Positions 50,255 through 60,884 of a stretch of DNA of 64,000 nucleotides are shown here, in pieces. Every line of letters starts with the position of its first letter. Position 1 is the stretch's first letter. Origin of the DNA: Oasisia sp. SBJ-2009. Its lineage: Eukaryota > Annelida > Polychaeta > Sabellida > Siboglinidae. Where the stretch lies: assembly GCA_964017155.1 (NCBI GenBank), contig OZ024867.1:29970312-30034311 (forward strand), given 5' to 3'. The translations under genes and the position numbers were made by a program. The notes below the pieces were generated by a model. It worked only from the letters and a program-made list of their open reading frames with translations, ran no database searches and was not told the DNA's origin.

Positions 50255-50467
50255 TTTTGGTTTCAAAGAGGATCACAGCCGGTGCTAATGCTTGGAAGAA
50301 AGTCGAAAGGGTGGTGGGAGATAGCCGAATGTCAATTACACTTAAAAGAAATATGCTTAGCTCGTATATTAAGCTGTCAATATGCCTATAAATATACAAC
50401 AGAGAAACAACAGGAGAAAGTCCAGGTTTTCGAGAAAACAAACATGGTAAGAATAATCGTGGGTTAA
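50255..50467 (+). mobile_element. LINE fragment, 5' piece (interrupted by Harbinger element)
   Basis: RITAGANAWRKVEGV-like text (GATCACAGCCGGTGCTAATG) is followed by AGAGAAACAACAGGAGAAAG (EKQQEKVQ) and ATGGTAAGAATAATCGTGGG (MVRIIVG), the RT C-terminal pattern of a third LINE family. The continuation is found after the Harbinger element at 51859. Confidence 0.78.
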
Positions 50468-51855
50468 TACCCCAATCACACATAGGCAAAGACTAGTTCG
50501 CGACCACAAAGCGACGAAATTGTCGGCGACCACTGAAGACCACCAACGATCGTCGGCGGAAAAATGGCTAGCAGTCACACATATTTGTGAACGGCGACCA
50601 CTATAGGACCGATCGTACGACCGGTGGGTGACAAGCGCCAGAAATGGAACCAATCGGCAAAGATTTGTCGCTGTATAGTCGCCGTAAGGTCGGCGATGGT
50701 TGGCGACGGTCGGAGACCACCGCACGGTGGTCGGCGACAGTCGCAGGGAGATCACCTGATAAACGCAGACCTGTCGCCGAGCATTAAAGGTATACGGCGG
50801 TAGTCTCACGGCGATCCCCGAAGGGTTGCAGACCTCGTAAAGACTAGTTGGTCTGGGGTATATATGCCGATCGGCGGGGACATTTCAGTGTATTGCCAGC
50901 TGTCGAGGAGGACACATATCCAGGTGTTCCAGATGTTCCAGATGTATCTGTGATCTGTATCCAGCTGGAGGGCCAGGACATATCTGAAGATGGCTATGCT
51001 TCAAATTCCCAACAATCAATTGCAACTGATGGCTATGATGATGCAGCAACAACAACAAGATGCAGCTGCCTTGCTTGGACTCCTGCATCAGAGGAGAAGA
51101 CGGAAAAGACGGAGAAGATGGAGACGGTATTGGGTTCGACCCATGATTGCTAGGAGACTGAAGTTTGGCCATTATCACAACCTGAAGGCAGAGCTGGAAC
51201 GAGAGCATCATGGTGACTTAATAAACTATCTGCGCATGGACCCAGCTATGTTTCATGAACTGTTGCAAAGGCTGACCCCTAGGCTGACGAAGCAGGATAC
51301 CAAGTGGCGACCAGCGCTGCAGCCAGGCCTCAAGCTGGCCATCACTCTGAGGTTCTCGGCCAGTGATGCTACCTACCACAGTCTCAGCTTCTCCTTCAGG
51401 GTACCTCATAGTACCTCATAGAGGTACTGAGGTACTAATCAGCGGAAATCAGATAATTTTGGGCGGTCGCCGACTGGTCTTTAGGCGGTCTTTAGCAGTC
51501 GGCGACCATAGTCGCCCACCAGTCGGCGACCTTAGTGGCCGCAAACTGCTTAAGACCACCTAAAGACCAGTACAGACTACTGCAAACCGCCGTACGGCAG
51601 TCGCCGACCGATAAAAGACTACCGGCGCCATTTCTGCGACCAACTAGTCGCAGAGAGGTATTTGGTGCATGCAGCAAATATCTCTCTACGACCAGTTGGT
51701 CGCAGTGACGTCGCCGTAACCCCCAAAAACCACTAGTGAGCGTCAGTGACCATCGCACGGTGGTCGCCGACCATCAGAAGAATACCGAAGACCACCAACT
51801 ATTTGGAGGTCGCAGCTGGTCGCTAGTGGTCGGAAGGCCATGTGTGACTGGGGTA
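50468..51855 (+). mobile_element. PIF/Harbinger DNA transposon, complete ends, internally deleted
   Basis: Terminal inverted repeats TACCCCAATCACACAT (50468) and ATGTGTGACTGGGGTA (ending 51855) are flanked by TAA at 50465-50467 and 51856-51858. This matches the 3-bp TWA target duplication typical of PIF/Harbinger. Subterminal regions on both sides contain many GTCGGCGACC/GGTCGCCGAC motifs. The element is 1,388 bp and keeps only the first part of the transposase gene. Confidence 0.93.
50990..51421 (+). pseudogene. HARBI1-like transposase, N-terminal fragment
   Basis: The frame has a Gln/Met-rich start, then RRRWRRYWVRPMIARRLKFG, HYHNLKAELEREHHGDLINY, LRMDPAMFHELLQRLTPRL and LKLAITLRFSASDATYHSLS, ending SFRVPHSTS-stop. 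This is the N-terminal DNA-binding/HTH part of Harbinger nucleases. The catalytic DDE domain is gone; the sequence jumps to the subterminal repeats right after the VPHST motif. Confidence 0.88.
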
Positions 51856-51858
51856 TAA

Positions 51859-52090
51859 GAGAGGTGAAAAACTGGCAAAGAGAACAGTTGAGGGTAAATG
51901 GAGGCGAGGAATACCGAAGTTGCGACGGGTGATTGCATTAGTAGCGACCTAGAATGAGTGGGAGATTGAATGGTGTAAAGAGCAACAAATAGGAATTGGA
52001 GATTGCTGACAGAGAACGTAGTGAGAGAACAGTGAGAGGAAAGAAAGATAATGGAAAAGGAAAGTGACAGTGATGCCAAGAAAAGAACAA
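51859..52090 (+). mobile_element. LINE fragment, 3' piece
   Basis: Continues the LINE at 50255-50467: GEKLAKRTVEGKWRRGIPKL, RRVIALVA and W..EWCKEQQIG match the K..GRP..RW...V block of that LINE family. One TAA target duplication separates the two pieces from the Harbinger insertion. Confidence 0.75.
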
Positions 52091-54337
52091 AAATAAAATG
52101 CAATTTGACCTTAGTCTTGTAACCGGGCAACTATTATTTTGAATACTTTACAGCCATTAGCCATCTTGCACTATGAGAATGGTGACATTTTCATTGCTCT
52201 GTCGCGTACTATGCTACAGCCAAAAACAGAAGTGGAGAATGCCTAACTTAATCCTATTTGAATTGTGACAAATTTCAAACAAGTCATACATAGGCATCCT
52301 TATACCCTCTGTACGTTGTGACTATATGAATCAGGTCGCCCGTTATAGGTGCTCCGTTCCCCACCATCCTATTTTTTCCGGGATTGGGAGGCATGCCCCC
52401 CCCCCCCTCCCCCCGGGGCAACGCCACTGAAAAGGGGTTTGAGTTTGATTGGCAGTTGGGGAGGGAGGCTGAAGTTAACCGATTACGGCGATTAGCACTC
52501 AAGTCGGGCATTGACGGTCACCAATAATCTCACGAATACATCGCAGCGTCTGACTTATGTTTACCTGGTTGCATCTTAGTGATTAAGAGATGCAATAAAT
52601 GCGACACCTATCTAGACAAAAACTATAAAATTGTGACTATTTTGGATACTTCAGTTCTCAAAAATATTTACCGCGTTTTCGAAATATAACAGCAATAATT
52701 GTTGGACATTTAAAAATGTCCTCCAGCCAGGAGTTGGACATGTGTACAGCTAAAATGCATAATATATTGTAACACGTTTCATACCAGAGTGTAGATAATT
52801 TAATGTTCTTTTAAATAAACTCAACTTGTAGCAGTAGAAAGCCAAGCATAAAAAAGTTACACCGCAACAAAGTATTTATTTTACCAACAGTTTCAAAATG
52901 TCATTGTGTCAACCAAGACATGGTCAACATATTTTAAGGTTATAACAACAGTTTTTACACCACTGTCTAGGTACTTTTATTATCTACAACATGCATACAA
53001 CATGCAGAAGCGAGAATTGAATATTAAAGGCGCTAGAGCAAGCAATATTTTAAAACATATAGGTCAAATATTTGAGGAGTCACAGGTTTCAAGTTAAAAT
53101 CGGCTGCGTGCTAAAGGGTTAATGGCTAGTTGGGGATGAGGGCCTAGGTTGATGGTTGTCTGGTGACTGAGTCTGATAGTTAGTTAAGTGTGATGGGATA
53201 TGGTTGCTAGTCAGTTTGGTAAAAAGAAAAAAGGTGAGACTGAAGATGCCATCATAGTCTTCCTAAGGATAATCCTCATCATAGTTGTGTAAATGTATAT
53301 ATATGGACCTTACAGATTCAGTGATGTCAACAGGGTTTACTTATTAAAATGTATGTCCTAAATACAGTTGCATTACACCTGTTGCTGAAGAATTAAAAAA
53401 CAAAATAAGATTCACGACTGTTGGCCTCAAAGTTGTACGAAAGATGGCGCCACATTGTTGCTGGCTTGGTAAACTAAACGACAGATGGCGCCACCACTGT
53501 TGGTTTCCCCACCTGACAGTATTATAGCGCATGGATTCTAGTATATTCTGCAATAAAATCATCATCGTCCGCATCACATGGACGACATATTTACTGTCTT
53601 CATCGTCTTCCTCGTCATTTATCATCCTCATTGTCAATGGGATCATCGCCATCACCGTCACTAAGATTACCACTGTTTTCATTGCCCTCGTAATCACCTA
53701 CATAAATCATAATCACTTAGCATCCTCATCACTCTCGGCATATTAATCCTTATTGCTCTCATTACATTAATGGTCCATTTATTACATTATTATTGATTTA
53801 CAGCATTGCCTCTATAATATTATCATGGCATCACCAGTCGACTTCACTGTCTCAGAACAGGTCGCTCTTTTAACGTTGATAGTAAGGTAGGGAAGGGCAA
53901 GTCACCCACCATAAGCAGAAACCGCTGCATTTGTTTTAATAATGACCCAATCGAATATATTTTAAGTTGCAGGCAATCTCAAATATATATCCTACTTTGT
54001 GTAAAAGCATGTTGCACATAGATACAAAACATAATTAAAAATTCAACTTTTTTTCAAATAGTTACAAAAACTGTGTTTTGCCCCATAAGTGGGGCAAGAC
54101 GTCCATCTTGGTGGGGCAAGATGCCTTTCCAAAACTCGTTGAATAATTACAAGTATGCGAGTTTGTGGGGATGGTATATGTTGGGTGGGATGTGCTTTGG
54201 TGGGTGGGTGTGTATGGTGCGTGCTATGTATCCGCTTACATAAAACATAGGCATACAATTGAATAAATACCAACACCCACATTTAAGCAGGCATGCAACA
54301 AGTTCTTACAGAAAAACGAACGAACAATCTACACAAT
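52091..54337. other. Long spacer, no gene recognised
   Basis: Contains a poly-C patch (52396-52416), two AGATGGCGCCAC copies near 53441 and 53482, and a region with repeated GGGGCAAGA (54085-54130). The open frames (52906-53097, 53531-53746, 54043-54282) lack known motifs; the 53.5-kb one is made of ATCATC-type low complexity. Confidence 0.5.
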
Positions 54338-55095
54338 AGACCTTGTGCACTATAGCGAGGGAATTCCCTCCGCAATGCATTTTGGATATTTTGTACTTGT
54401 CAAAATGTTGTTGTGCCGCCATTATCCCATGTTAAAATGCCTATGTTTTTTGGGTGTCTCGCAAGATCTGGCTATATCAAAACTGGTTTAATAATGGGGT
54501 TTCAAATGGGAGTTTGTAGTCATTACACTCACAACGCTTTATATTCACCTTTTATGCAATTAATCCTCCCAAAATGTTATTCAGGGCTGCATACCAATCA
54601 ATACAGTGAGTAACCTTTTTTGTTGCAGTTACTTACACTTACAATACTTTTGCATGCATTATACATATAAGTTTACAAATGCATTGTTTTAATGTGGCGG
54701 TAGCTGTATGCATGTTTCAGAGTGAAATGTCTCATGACCAATAGCTTTTCTAAATACATCGTTGATCCGGACTTTGGCTTATGACATTGTGCAAAGTTAT
54801 ATGGATGACATAATACCTAAAGTCACATATGTGGCATTTTACAACTGGACCTACACTCTTACAGATATCCCGCAGAAATGTAACTATACACATGTATGAA
54901 TATCTAATGAAGAGAGAAGTGGTTGTTTTATCAGCAGATGTAGTCGTTATCGATAATGTCATGTTGCCAGTGGCAGAAAACCCACTACAGAGTGTCCTTG
55001 TGTGGCAGGGCGTGGAGGCAAATGCAACCATGTAGGAGCAATCTTGTTTTCCCTAGTCGTGTTCCGAGAATCACAGATGAAGACTAGCGTAATGC
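54338..55095 (+). mobile_element. Partial copy of the 12.9-kb inverted-repeat element, with intact SWIM motif
   Basis: The left end GACCTTGTGCACTATAGCG and the following text (GTGCCGCCATTATCCCATG, TCTCGCAAGATCTGGC) match the ends of the element at 12916-17380. An internal deletion near 54490 joins the end to GGGGTTTCAAATGGGAG, the 14.3-kb region. The frame at 54985-55082 reads CPCVAGRGGKCNHVGAILFS then LVVFRESQMKT, a complete CxC...CxH SWIM finger without the stop seen in the 14.8-kb copy. The right end is not found. Confidence 0.8.
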
Positions 55096-55104
55096 TTGAA
55101 TGTC

Positions 55105-55330
55105 AAGAACATCCTTTGTTTTATACAAAACACCTATGCTTTTTGATACCTTCGTTTCAACCGCTTTTATCTGCTCTCTCCACGTTAAGTTTTCATCAAT
55201 GATTACACCAAGGAATGTTGTATGTGACACCTGCTCAATGTTCTTTCCATTCAAAACAATGTTTACTGTTGGTCTAAGTTGTTTTTTATTTAGTAGGCTT
55301 AACTTTACGCTGGTTGAAATATTTACGGTA
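55105..55330 (-). mobile_element. LINE reverse-transcriptase scrap
   Basis: Minus strand, open throughout: SVKLSLLNKKQLRPTVNIVL, NGKNIEQVSHTTFLGVIIDE and NLTWREQIKAVETKVSKSIG. The FLGVIIDENLTW block is typical of CR1-type LINE pol after the catalytic site. No start or stop codon lies inside, so it is easy to miss. Confidence 0.85.
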
Positions 55331-55555
55331 TGCTCCCGAATTGAAATATGTACGGTATGCTCCCGACACGCCCACTCTCAACAAAATTATTGTTAATGTT
55401 TACACTGGATATCCTTTACATTCATCATAGTTTCCCATTTGCTATGCGAACGGCAAATGCGGCAGCTAGAAAGAAAAAGGATGTTCATACACAACACAAA
55501 TACAGGGATTCCCCACCGCGACGTAAGGGGATCAATGCCACGGTGATTTAGTAGC
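55290..55555. repeat. Left arm of a 265-bp inverted repeat (partner 58676-58955)
   Basis: Shared with 58676-58955 in inverse orientation: TTTACGCTGGTTGAA, two CGGTATGCTCCCGAA units, GCCCACTCTCAACA, ACTGGATATCCTTTACATTC, ATTTGCTATGCGAACG and GGATTCCCCA. Part of it overlaps the LINE scrap, so the repeat has carried LINE sequence with it. Confidence 0.82.
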
Positions 55556-55985
55556 GCGAATGATAAATTGGTCTCATGAAACCGGCCGTACGCTGCATTG
55601 TCTATTCGCTGTTAGCTGCGACCAGTAGACCGCGTAATTGCGCGTAAAATTAGATGGCTTCATGAAACTGGGCCCAGGCATCGACGACGAGATCTTTGCC
55701 AAAGTTCGTGCGTGTGAGGTGTGCCAGCAACAGAGGAAGGATTGCGCCTCATACAACCCAACTGAACCCATAGGAGTGGCAAGGACAGCATAGAATACAT
55801 GTAGACTATGCTGGACCTCTGGGCCCAGTTTCATGAAGCCGTGTAACTTTACGCGCAATTACGCGGTCTACTGGTCGTAGCTAACAGCGAATAGACAATG
55901 CAGCGTACGGCCGGTTTCATGAGACCAATTTAGCATTCGCGCCAGTGGCATTGACACCCCCACCGTCGCGGTGGGGAACAAAGAC
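55505..55985. repeat. Inverted repeat flanking a gypsy integrase scrap
   Basis: Arms 55505-55675 and 55815-55985 mirror each other (GGTCTCATGAAACCGGCCGT, CTGCATTGTCTATTCGCTGT, CAGTAGACCGCGTAATTGCG, TTCATGAAACTGGGCCCA). The loop between the arms is 147 bp of gypsy integrase. The right arm is the left end of the THAP-bearing transposon. Confidence 0.87.
55672..55818 (+). pseudogene. Gypsy integrase fragment 1 (zinc-binding region to first catalytic Asp)
   Basis: Plus strand reads PGIDDEIFAKVRACEVCQQQ, the H2C2 zinc-binding end of a gypsy integrase. After one frame change it reads RIHVDYAGPLGP, where the Asp is the first of the catalytic DDE. The reading stops exactly where the DNA transposon end begins; the next residues are found from 59089. 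Confidence 0.88.
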
Positions 55986-56088
55986 AATTAAAGGAAGACC
56001 AATCACATGCGCTGTTTCCCATTGGGCGCCATTTTTAAAACATAGACCGCAGCGAACCAAGCGGCTGGGTTTCAAAAGTCAGATCAAC

Positions 56089-56840
56089 ATGGCGTACGCC
56101 AGGCACGGCGGTTCGTTTTGCTCAGCCTTTGGCTGCAGCAACAACAAAAGCGTCAACGCAGAGCTTTCATTCTTCAGATTCCCGAAAGATAAAGACAGGT
56201 AGGCATTACATCAATACAATCTAAACAGAAATACCATGCATAACACACATAAATGCATAAATGCAACGCCTCGACACCCCCCCCCCCCCCCCCAGTCAGT
56301 GTCAGACTGGATGTCAGCAGGTGATGTAAACAAAAACACTCCGTATGGCTGGGACGGGTTTAGTAGTAGTTGGGGCAAGTAATAGTACTGTCGTGGGCGG
56401 GGGGGGGGGGTGGTGGTGGTTATCAATGACAATAAATTAACAGTATGTCCCAGCGAATCTTGTGGTGGGCTGAACTAAGAGTAAATATCACTGACACTGT
56501 ATCATGTATCCAGATTGGCCTACTTGTCCTTGTACATGTACATGGTGTATCTAAATTCTAGATAATAGAATAGGTGCCTTGGCAAAATATTAGCAATAAA
56601 TGTGTAATACTGGCTGTAATTCAATGTTTTTGCACTTCTTATTTCAGGAGTAAGCGATTGGTTATTAACTCTAGAAGTGAAGATCTGTTGAAAAGAGACT
56701 GCGGGTATCTCTATAACAACTACCGGATGTGCGCTAAACACTTCACCGGTCACAGTTCATGAATGCCAACAGCCGTGACAAGCTGGTATGGGATGCAGTT
56801 CCCACGTTATTCAGCTGCAATCAACCAATCAGATCGCCAT
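56089..56840 (+). pseudogene. THAP-domain transposase, 5' exons (frameshifted)
   Basis: Exon 1 is 56089-56198 (donor ACAG/GTAGGC) and exon 2 starts at 56648 (acceptor TTATTTCAG). They join in frame. The THAP zinc finger is complete: C11-x4-C16 (FCSAFGCSN), then C65-x2-H68 (RMCAKHF), spacing 48. SFFRFPKDK is the usual basic loop. A TGA at 56760-56762 ends the frame. The expected continuation (MNAN..DKLVWDAVPTLFS) is present immediately afterwards in another frame, so a 1-base indel broke the gene. The following transposase body is missing. It could be the missing kind of partner for DDE exons such as 43096-44417. Confidence 0.85.
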
Positions 56841-56849
56841 AAAGAACGC

Positions 56850-57018
56850 AAGCCCCCCAAGGACAGAACTTCATCTTCTGAGCATGTAGTTGAGCAAGAT
56901 ACTTCAGTCCTGGTAAAATTAATGTTCTTGATTATATTAATGTCAGACCAGATGATTGTATTGTTGTAAATTGCTTGAGACAGTTGACTAGATATATAGT
57001 ACATCACCATACAGTATA
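56850..57018. other. Transposon interior, no motif
   Basis: AT-rich; nothing recognised. Confidence 0.4.
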
Positions 57019-57117
57019 CATATAGCCCTGGCTGGACTAAGGTATAAGAGGGGTGGCGCCGGTAGGCCTACTGGTGGCACCCTCCCCCCTTATACCTTAG
57101 TCCAGCAAGGGCTATAC
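57019..57117. repeat. 99-bp near-perfect hairpin
   Basis: TATAGCCCTGGCTGGACTAA, GGTATAAGAGGGGTGGC and GCCGGTAGGCCTAC pair with TGGTGGCACCCTCCCCCCTT, ATACCTTAGTCCAGCA and AGGGCTATA. The stem is about 45 bp with very few mismatches and almost no loop. Either a tiny MITE or a transcribed hairpin. Confidence 0.9.
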
Positions 57118-58675
57118 ATGTGTTTTACATAATCAACTGATAACATTAGTATGTTTCAATAATTGTAACGTTTTTGTGAGAACACCGAAATAATTCTGTA
57201 TGTCATTTGGACACTAAATATTGTAAATGGCAACCAATATTTTGGCTATATTTTGCAGTCACACGATATGAATTGCAAACTATGCCAATTCAATGAAACT
57301 GAAGACTAACTATAATGAATATTGTGAACAAATGTACATGTAGCTGACAATGTATTGACATTTTAATACTGGCACATATTCTTTTACTTTTTGTGTGGCG
57401 CATGATGATTATCATGTGTCAATATACAGCACAGGTTGTATGTATCATATGCATCTTTCATCTGCGAAATTACATTAATTCTAAACATAGATGGACATGT
57501 GCAGACATTATTTATTTGTAGACGGGTGTGTCAAAAATAAAAATAAACTCATTTGAAGTGGCTTGATTACAAAATGATATGTATTTGATAAATGAAAGAT
57601 GATGTTGAATACTTTCTGCAAATGTTGGCAAATCAAACCAAATTGGCATGTTTTTGTTCTCATTTGAAGTTTATACTAACTTTAATATCTGTACCCATGC
57701 TATTAATGCCTACAATAAATGTATTATTGTACCCATGTCTTTTTTTTATGTTTTTGATCTGTTTCAGAATAGGAATGAAATATTTCTAAAAATTGGGATT
57801 GGACAGTAACTGTCTGAACTGAATTATATTGATTGATTGATTTAGTAAGGAATCCACGTTCAGTAATAAAACTGTTGAGGTGGAGCCTTCAGACATTAAA
57901 AATACAAAAGTATGCAATGGTGTAAACAAATACAATTTAAACATATAATGAAAACAAGTTATGAATATGACTAGGAATAGACACATAATTTAACGCACAC
58001 ACAACTGTATGACAACGTATTAAAATAGAGGAACAATTAAACCACAGGGAGGCATATATGATGGTGTTGGCAATTTGGGCGGATGTAGGTTTAGCATGTC
58101 TAGGTGAGATCTTAAACATCATGTGTACCAAAGCAAGAAGTAAATATGACTAGAATACAAAGATTGAAAGTAGTAGAAAAAGACACTTAGGGCTACATCA
58201 TAATTTACTGTACATATATCTTTTCAAATAAATTTACAATGGACCAGTTGTGTGTCCATAGGCAGTACATGTATCAAGATGTATATATAAAACCGGAAAA
58301 TTTCAACAAATTTTTAAATGCACTTTCAGGCTATGTACATAAATACTGACTGCAGCATATCTTCAGCTGACAGGGAGAGGTTGTCTGGGGACATGGTAAA
58401 GAAAGAACCAGGCATAATGATCATATCTGAGATTTCATGAATCCTATCATAATGTAGCCGTGAAATGACCATCAAATATTATATATTTTTGAAAATCAAT
58501 ATATTTGGCGCATAAAAATATCAAATTTGTATCTTTACAAGTCCACCCCCACACACACCCAAACACACCCCAAGTCAACGTACGAGCAGTCGATCGCTTT
58601 TTAACCAAATGAATGAAAGCACACCGGTTTGCTTATGAACTCGCATGACACCCAGCCGCTTGGTGCGCCACCAGT
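57118..58675. other. AT-rich interior of the transposon, no gene recognised
   Basis: No long frame with a known motif. A poly-CA/CCCA patch lies near 58545-58570. The expected transposase core is absent here. Confidence 0.5.
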
Positions 58676-58955
58676 TCAAAATCCAAAATGCCACCGGCTG
58701 AGTGACATCTCTCCCCTTTGCGCTCTCTGTGGGGAATCTCTGTATTTGTGATGTGTCTGAGCATCCTTGTTTCTTTCTAGCTGTGCCTTTGTCGTTCGTA
58801 TAGCAAATGGGATGCTATGATGAATGTAAAGGATATCCAGTGTATACATTAAAAATAATAATGTTGAGAGTGGGCGTTTCGGGAGCATACCGTACATTTT
58901 CAACTTCGGGAGCATACCGTAAATAGTTCAACCAGCGTAAAGTTACACCTACTAA
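58676..58955. repeat. Right arm of the 265-bp inverted repeat
   Basis: Reverse-complement partner of 55290-55555: GTGGGGAATC, GTTCGTATAGCAAATGGGAT, GAATGTAAAGGATATCCAGT, GAGAGTGGGCG and two CGGGAGCATACCGTA units, then CAACCAGCGTAAAGTTA. Identity is roughly 80% by eye. Confidence 0.82.
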
Positions 58956-59085
58956 ATACATGGTGCAGCTAAGCCTAAGTGCAACTATGCAGCAGACTCA
59001 TGAAACGCAACTAGTGTAACTTTAAGACGTCTTAGATTTTAGACGATTTATCGCCCGCTATGACATCGTAAGTAGCTGCTATGAA

Positions 59086-59955
59086 ACTGGCCTATGGACG
59101 TTAAGATGGTGTTTGTCATAGTACATGCATCGATGCGCATGTCGTTGACACAGCCACATCCAGTGCGAAAATCACGAAGCTGAGGCAGACGTTCGCCACC
59201 TATGGTTTGCCTAGCGTTTTGGTCAGTCATAATGCTACATGTCTCAAAAGCAGTGAGTTTGAAGAGTTCTATTGATTAAATGGCATACCACACATTACAT
59301 TCGCGCCATTTAGACCAGCCAACAATAGACCGGCGAAAGGCGCAGTTCAGACGGTCAAGGAAGGCCGGACTGCGCAACCCGGAAGGCAGAAATACGGAAA
59401 CGCGGCTGTACCGTTTTCTGCTGCATATCCGTGTTATATATCAGGCAACAGCGTACCAGCCGCCAACAGAGCTACTGGTGGGACGTAAACCCAGAACCCG
59501 CATGAACGTAGTCCAGCCATACATCAAAGCTACAGTGTTGTGAAAGCACAGGCAAGGAATGTGACAGTCATACGTGGAATGCGGAATGCACGTTCTATGC
59601 TGGCGACGCTGTGTGGGCGATGAACCTCTCTGGTACCCCAAAGTGGCAGTCAGGGGTACTGGAAGATAAAACAGGGTCAGTGTCATACACAGTGAGCCTG
59701 GCTGATGGACTTAAACGTCTGCCTGTGGAGACTGAGGGAACGGAGCCTGATCAACGGCGCCAACTGCAGCAACCCGTTCAGCTACCTCAGCCACCACCAA
59801 GCCGTAGACCACAAGCCAGGGAACAGCGATCTGAGGAGAAACGAACTGTCGACGTGCGCAGTAACAAAGATGGACTCGTTACTCGTGGAGCCGGTTACCC
59901 TCGTCCAGTGCATATTCGGAAACCGCAGGATAGACCGAAATGTTCGCCGGTGTAG
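59086..59955 (+). pseudogene. Gypsy integrase fragment 2 (catalytic core to C-terminus)
   Basis: It resumes the integrase of 55672-55818: MVFVIVHASMRMSL, TFATYGLPSVLVSHNATCLK (in place of the usual SDNGT, so the second Asp is His), then NGIPHITFAPFRPANNRPAK and AVQTVKEG with the E/K region. The C-terminal part continues with TELLVGRKPRTR, VWAMNLSGTPKWQSGVLEDK, TGSVSYTVSLADGLKR and a basic Pro-rich tail ending in a stop at 59953-59955. Several frame changes and stops (TAG/TGA near 59270) make it a pseudogene. Confidence 0.88.
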
Positions 59956-60884
59956 AACTTGAAGGAACATTTAATTTTAGTTGTTCTTCAAAAAAGTTAT
60001 GATATCGTTTAGATTTAATTTTAATTTACGCGATTTTACGAGGCTAACGAGCATGCAAATATTATGATAGCGTTCAAGTTATGTTTTTGTTGTGCGAGGT
60101 AGCAATTCAAAAACATGCACAGAAATGTTAAATTAGTTACGATTTAGATATGACGTTTCTGTTGATGTTCTACTATGATTGGAACTAATGATGCGTAGAA
60201 CTAAACGGCCATTCTCGAAAAAAGTCTGACAGTTGGCATTGGAAATGCAATTTTCGTCATAGACTTCGATTTCCGTTTAACTTGGTAGCTGTAACATATA
60301 TACTCTAAGGAAGGAATTGTCAAAAAATATTTTCATTTAAATCCGATAATTCACCAAATGGCTGTTATATAATAATAAAAACATATTATCGCGTGTTACG
60401 CCGGTACCAAGATTTCATGCTCGTTCAAGCGTCGTTAATAAATATTTAAAACAATTATATTTGAAACGTGTTGCTTTTATTCGATATGTATGTTGTTCTT
60501 CGTCATGCAAACCATGAATTATATATGTTTTAAACGTATAATCCCTGTAAATACTTGTTATGATATATCAAAACTTGTAAATGGCCAACAATATTTTTTT
60601 TAAATAATTTATTGATGCACAATGCTTTTCACTTATGTCGCATACATCGTATATACCAACGATAATGATTTGATTTTTCTGCTTTTGTCTGGACGACATT
60701 AAAGTTTAGTATCGGGCGTAACAATAATCGTCATAGTTTGGTATTAGTCAGGGTCCTCGTGTACCTAAAACTGGGTCCCGTGAGAACCACTTGCCAAAAG
60801 CGAATTTTTGGTTTGAATGTTATCATTAGGGTATCAGTAAAAGGAAAAAGTGTGGTGGCAATTTCACTTTTGTGTTTTAAGGTT
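59956..60884. other. AT-rich DNA after the gypsy pol end
   Basis: May include the 3' LTR of the gypsy element, but no second LTR is in view to compare. No gene recognised. Confidence 0.4.

Larger units (their letters stand above)
55815..59085 (+). mobile_element. THAP-bearing DNA transposon inserted in gypsy integrase
   Basis: The left end GGGCCCAGTTTCATGAAGCC and the right end, reverse complement AGGCCAGTTTCATAGCAGC, look like diverged terminal inverted repeats. It splits a gypsy integrase frame between GPL (55818) and MVFVIVHAS (about 59101). It contains a THAP gene remnant, a 99-bp hairpin (57019-57117) and the right arm of the 265-bp inverted repeat. No DDE domain is visible between 56850 and 58670. 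Exact ends are uncertain by about 10 bp. Confidence 0.7.

Noticed and set aside
53531..53746. 71-residue hydrophobic frame
   Set aside because: Made of low-complexity ATC/TCA triplets; Ile/Ser-rich frame expected by chance.
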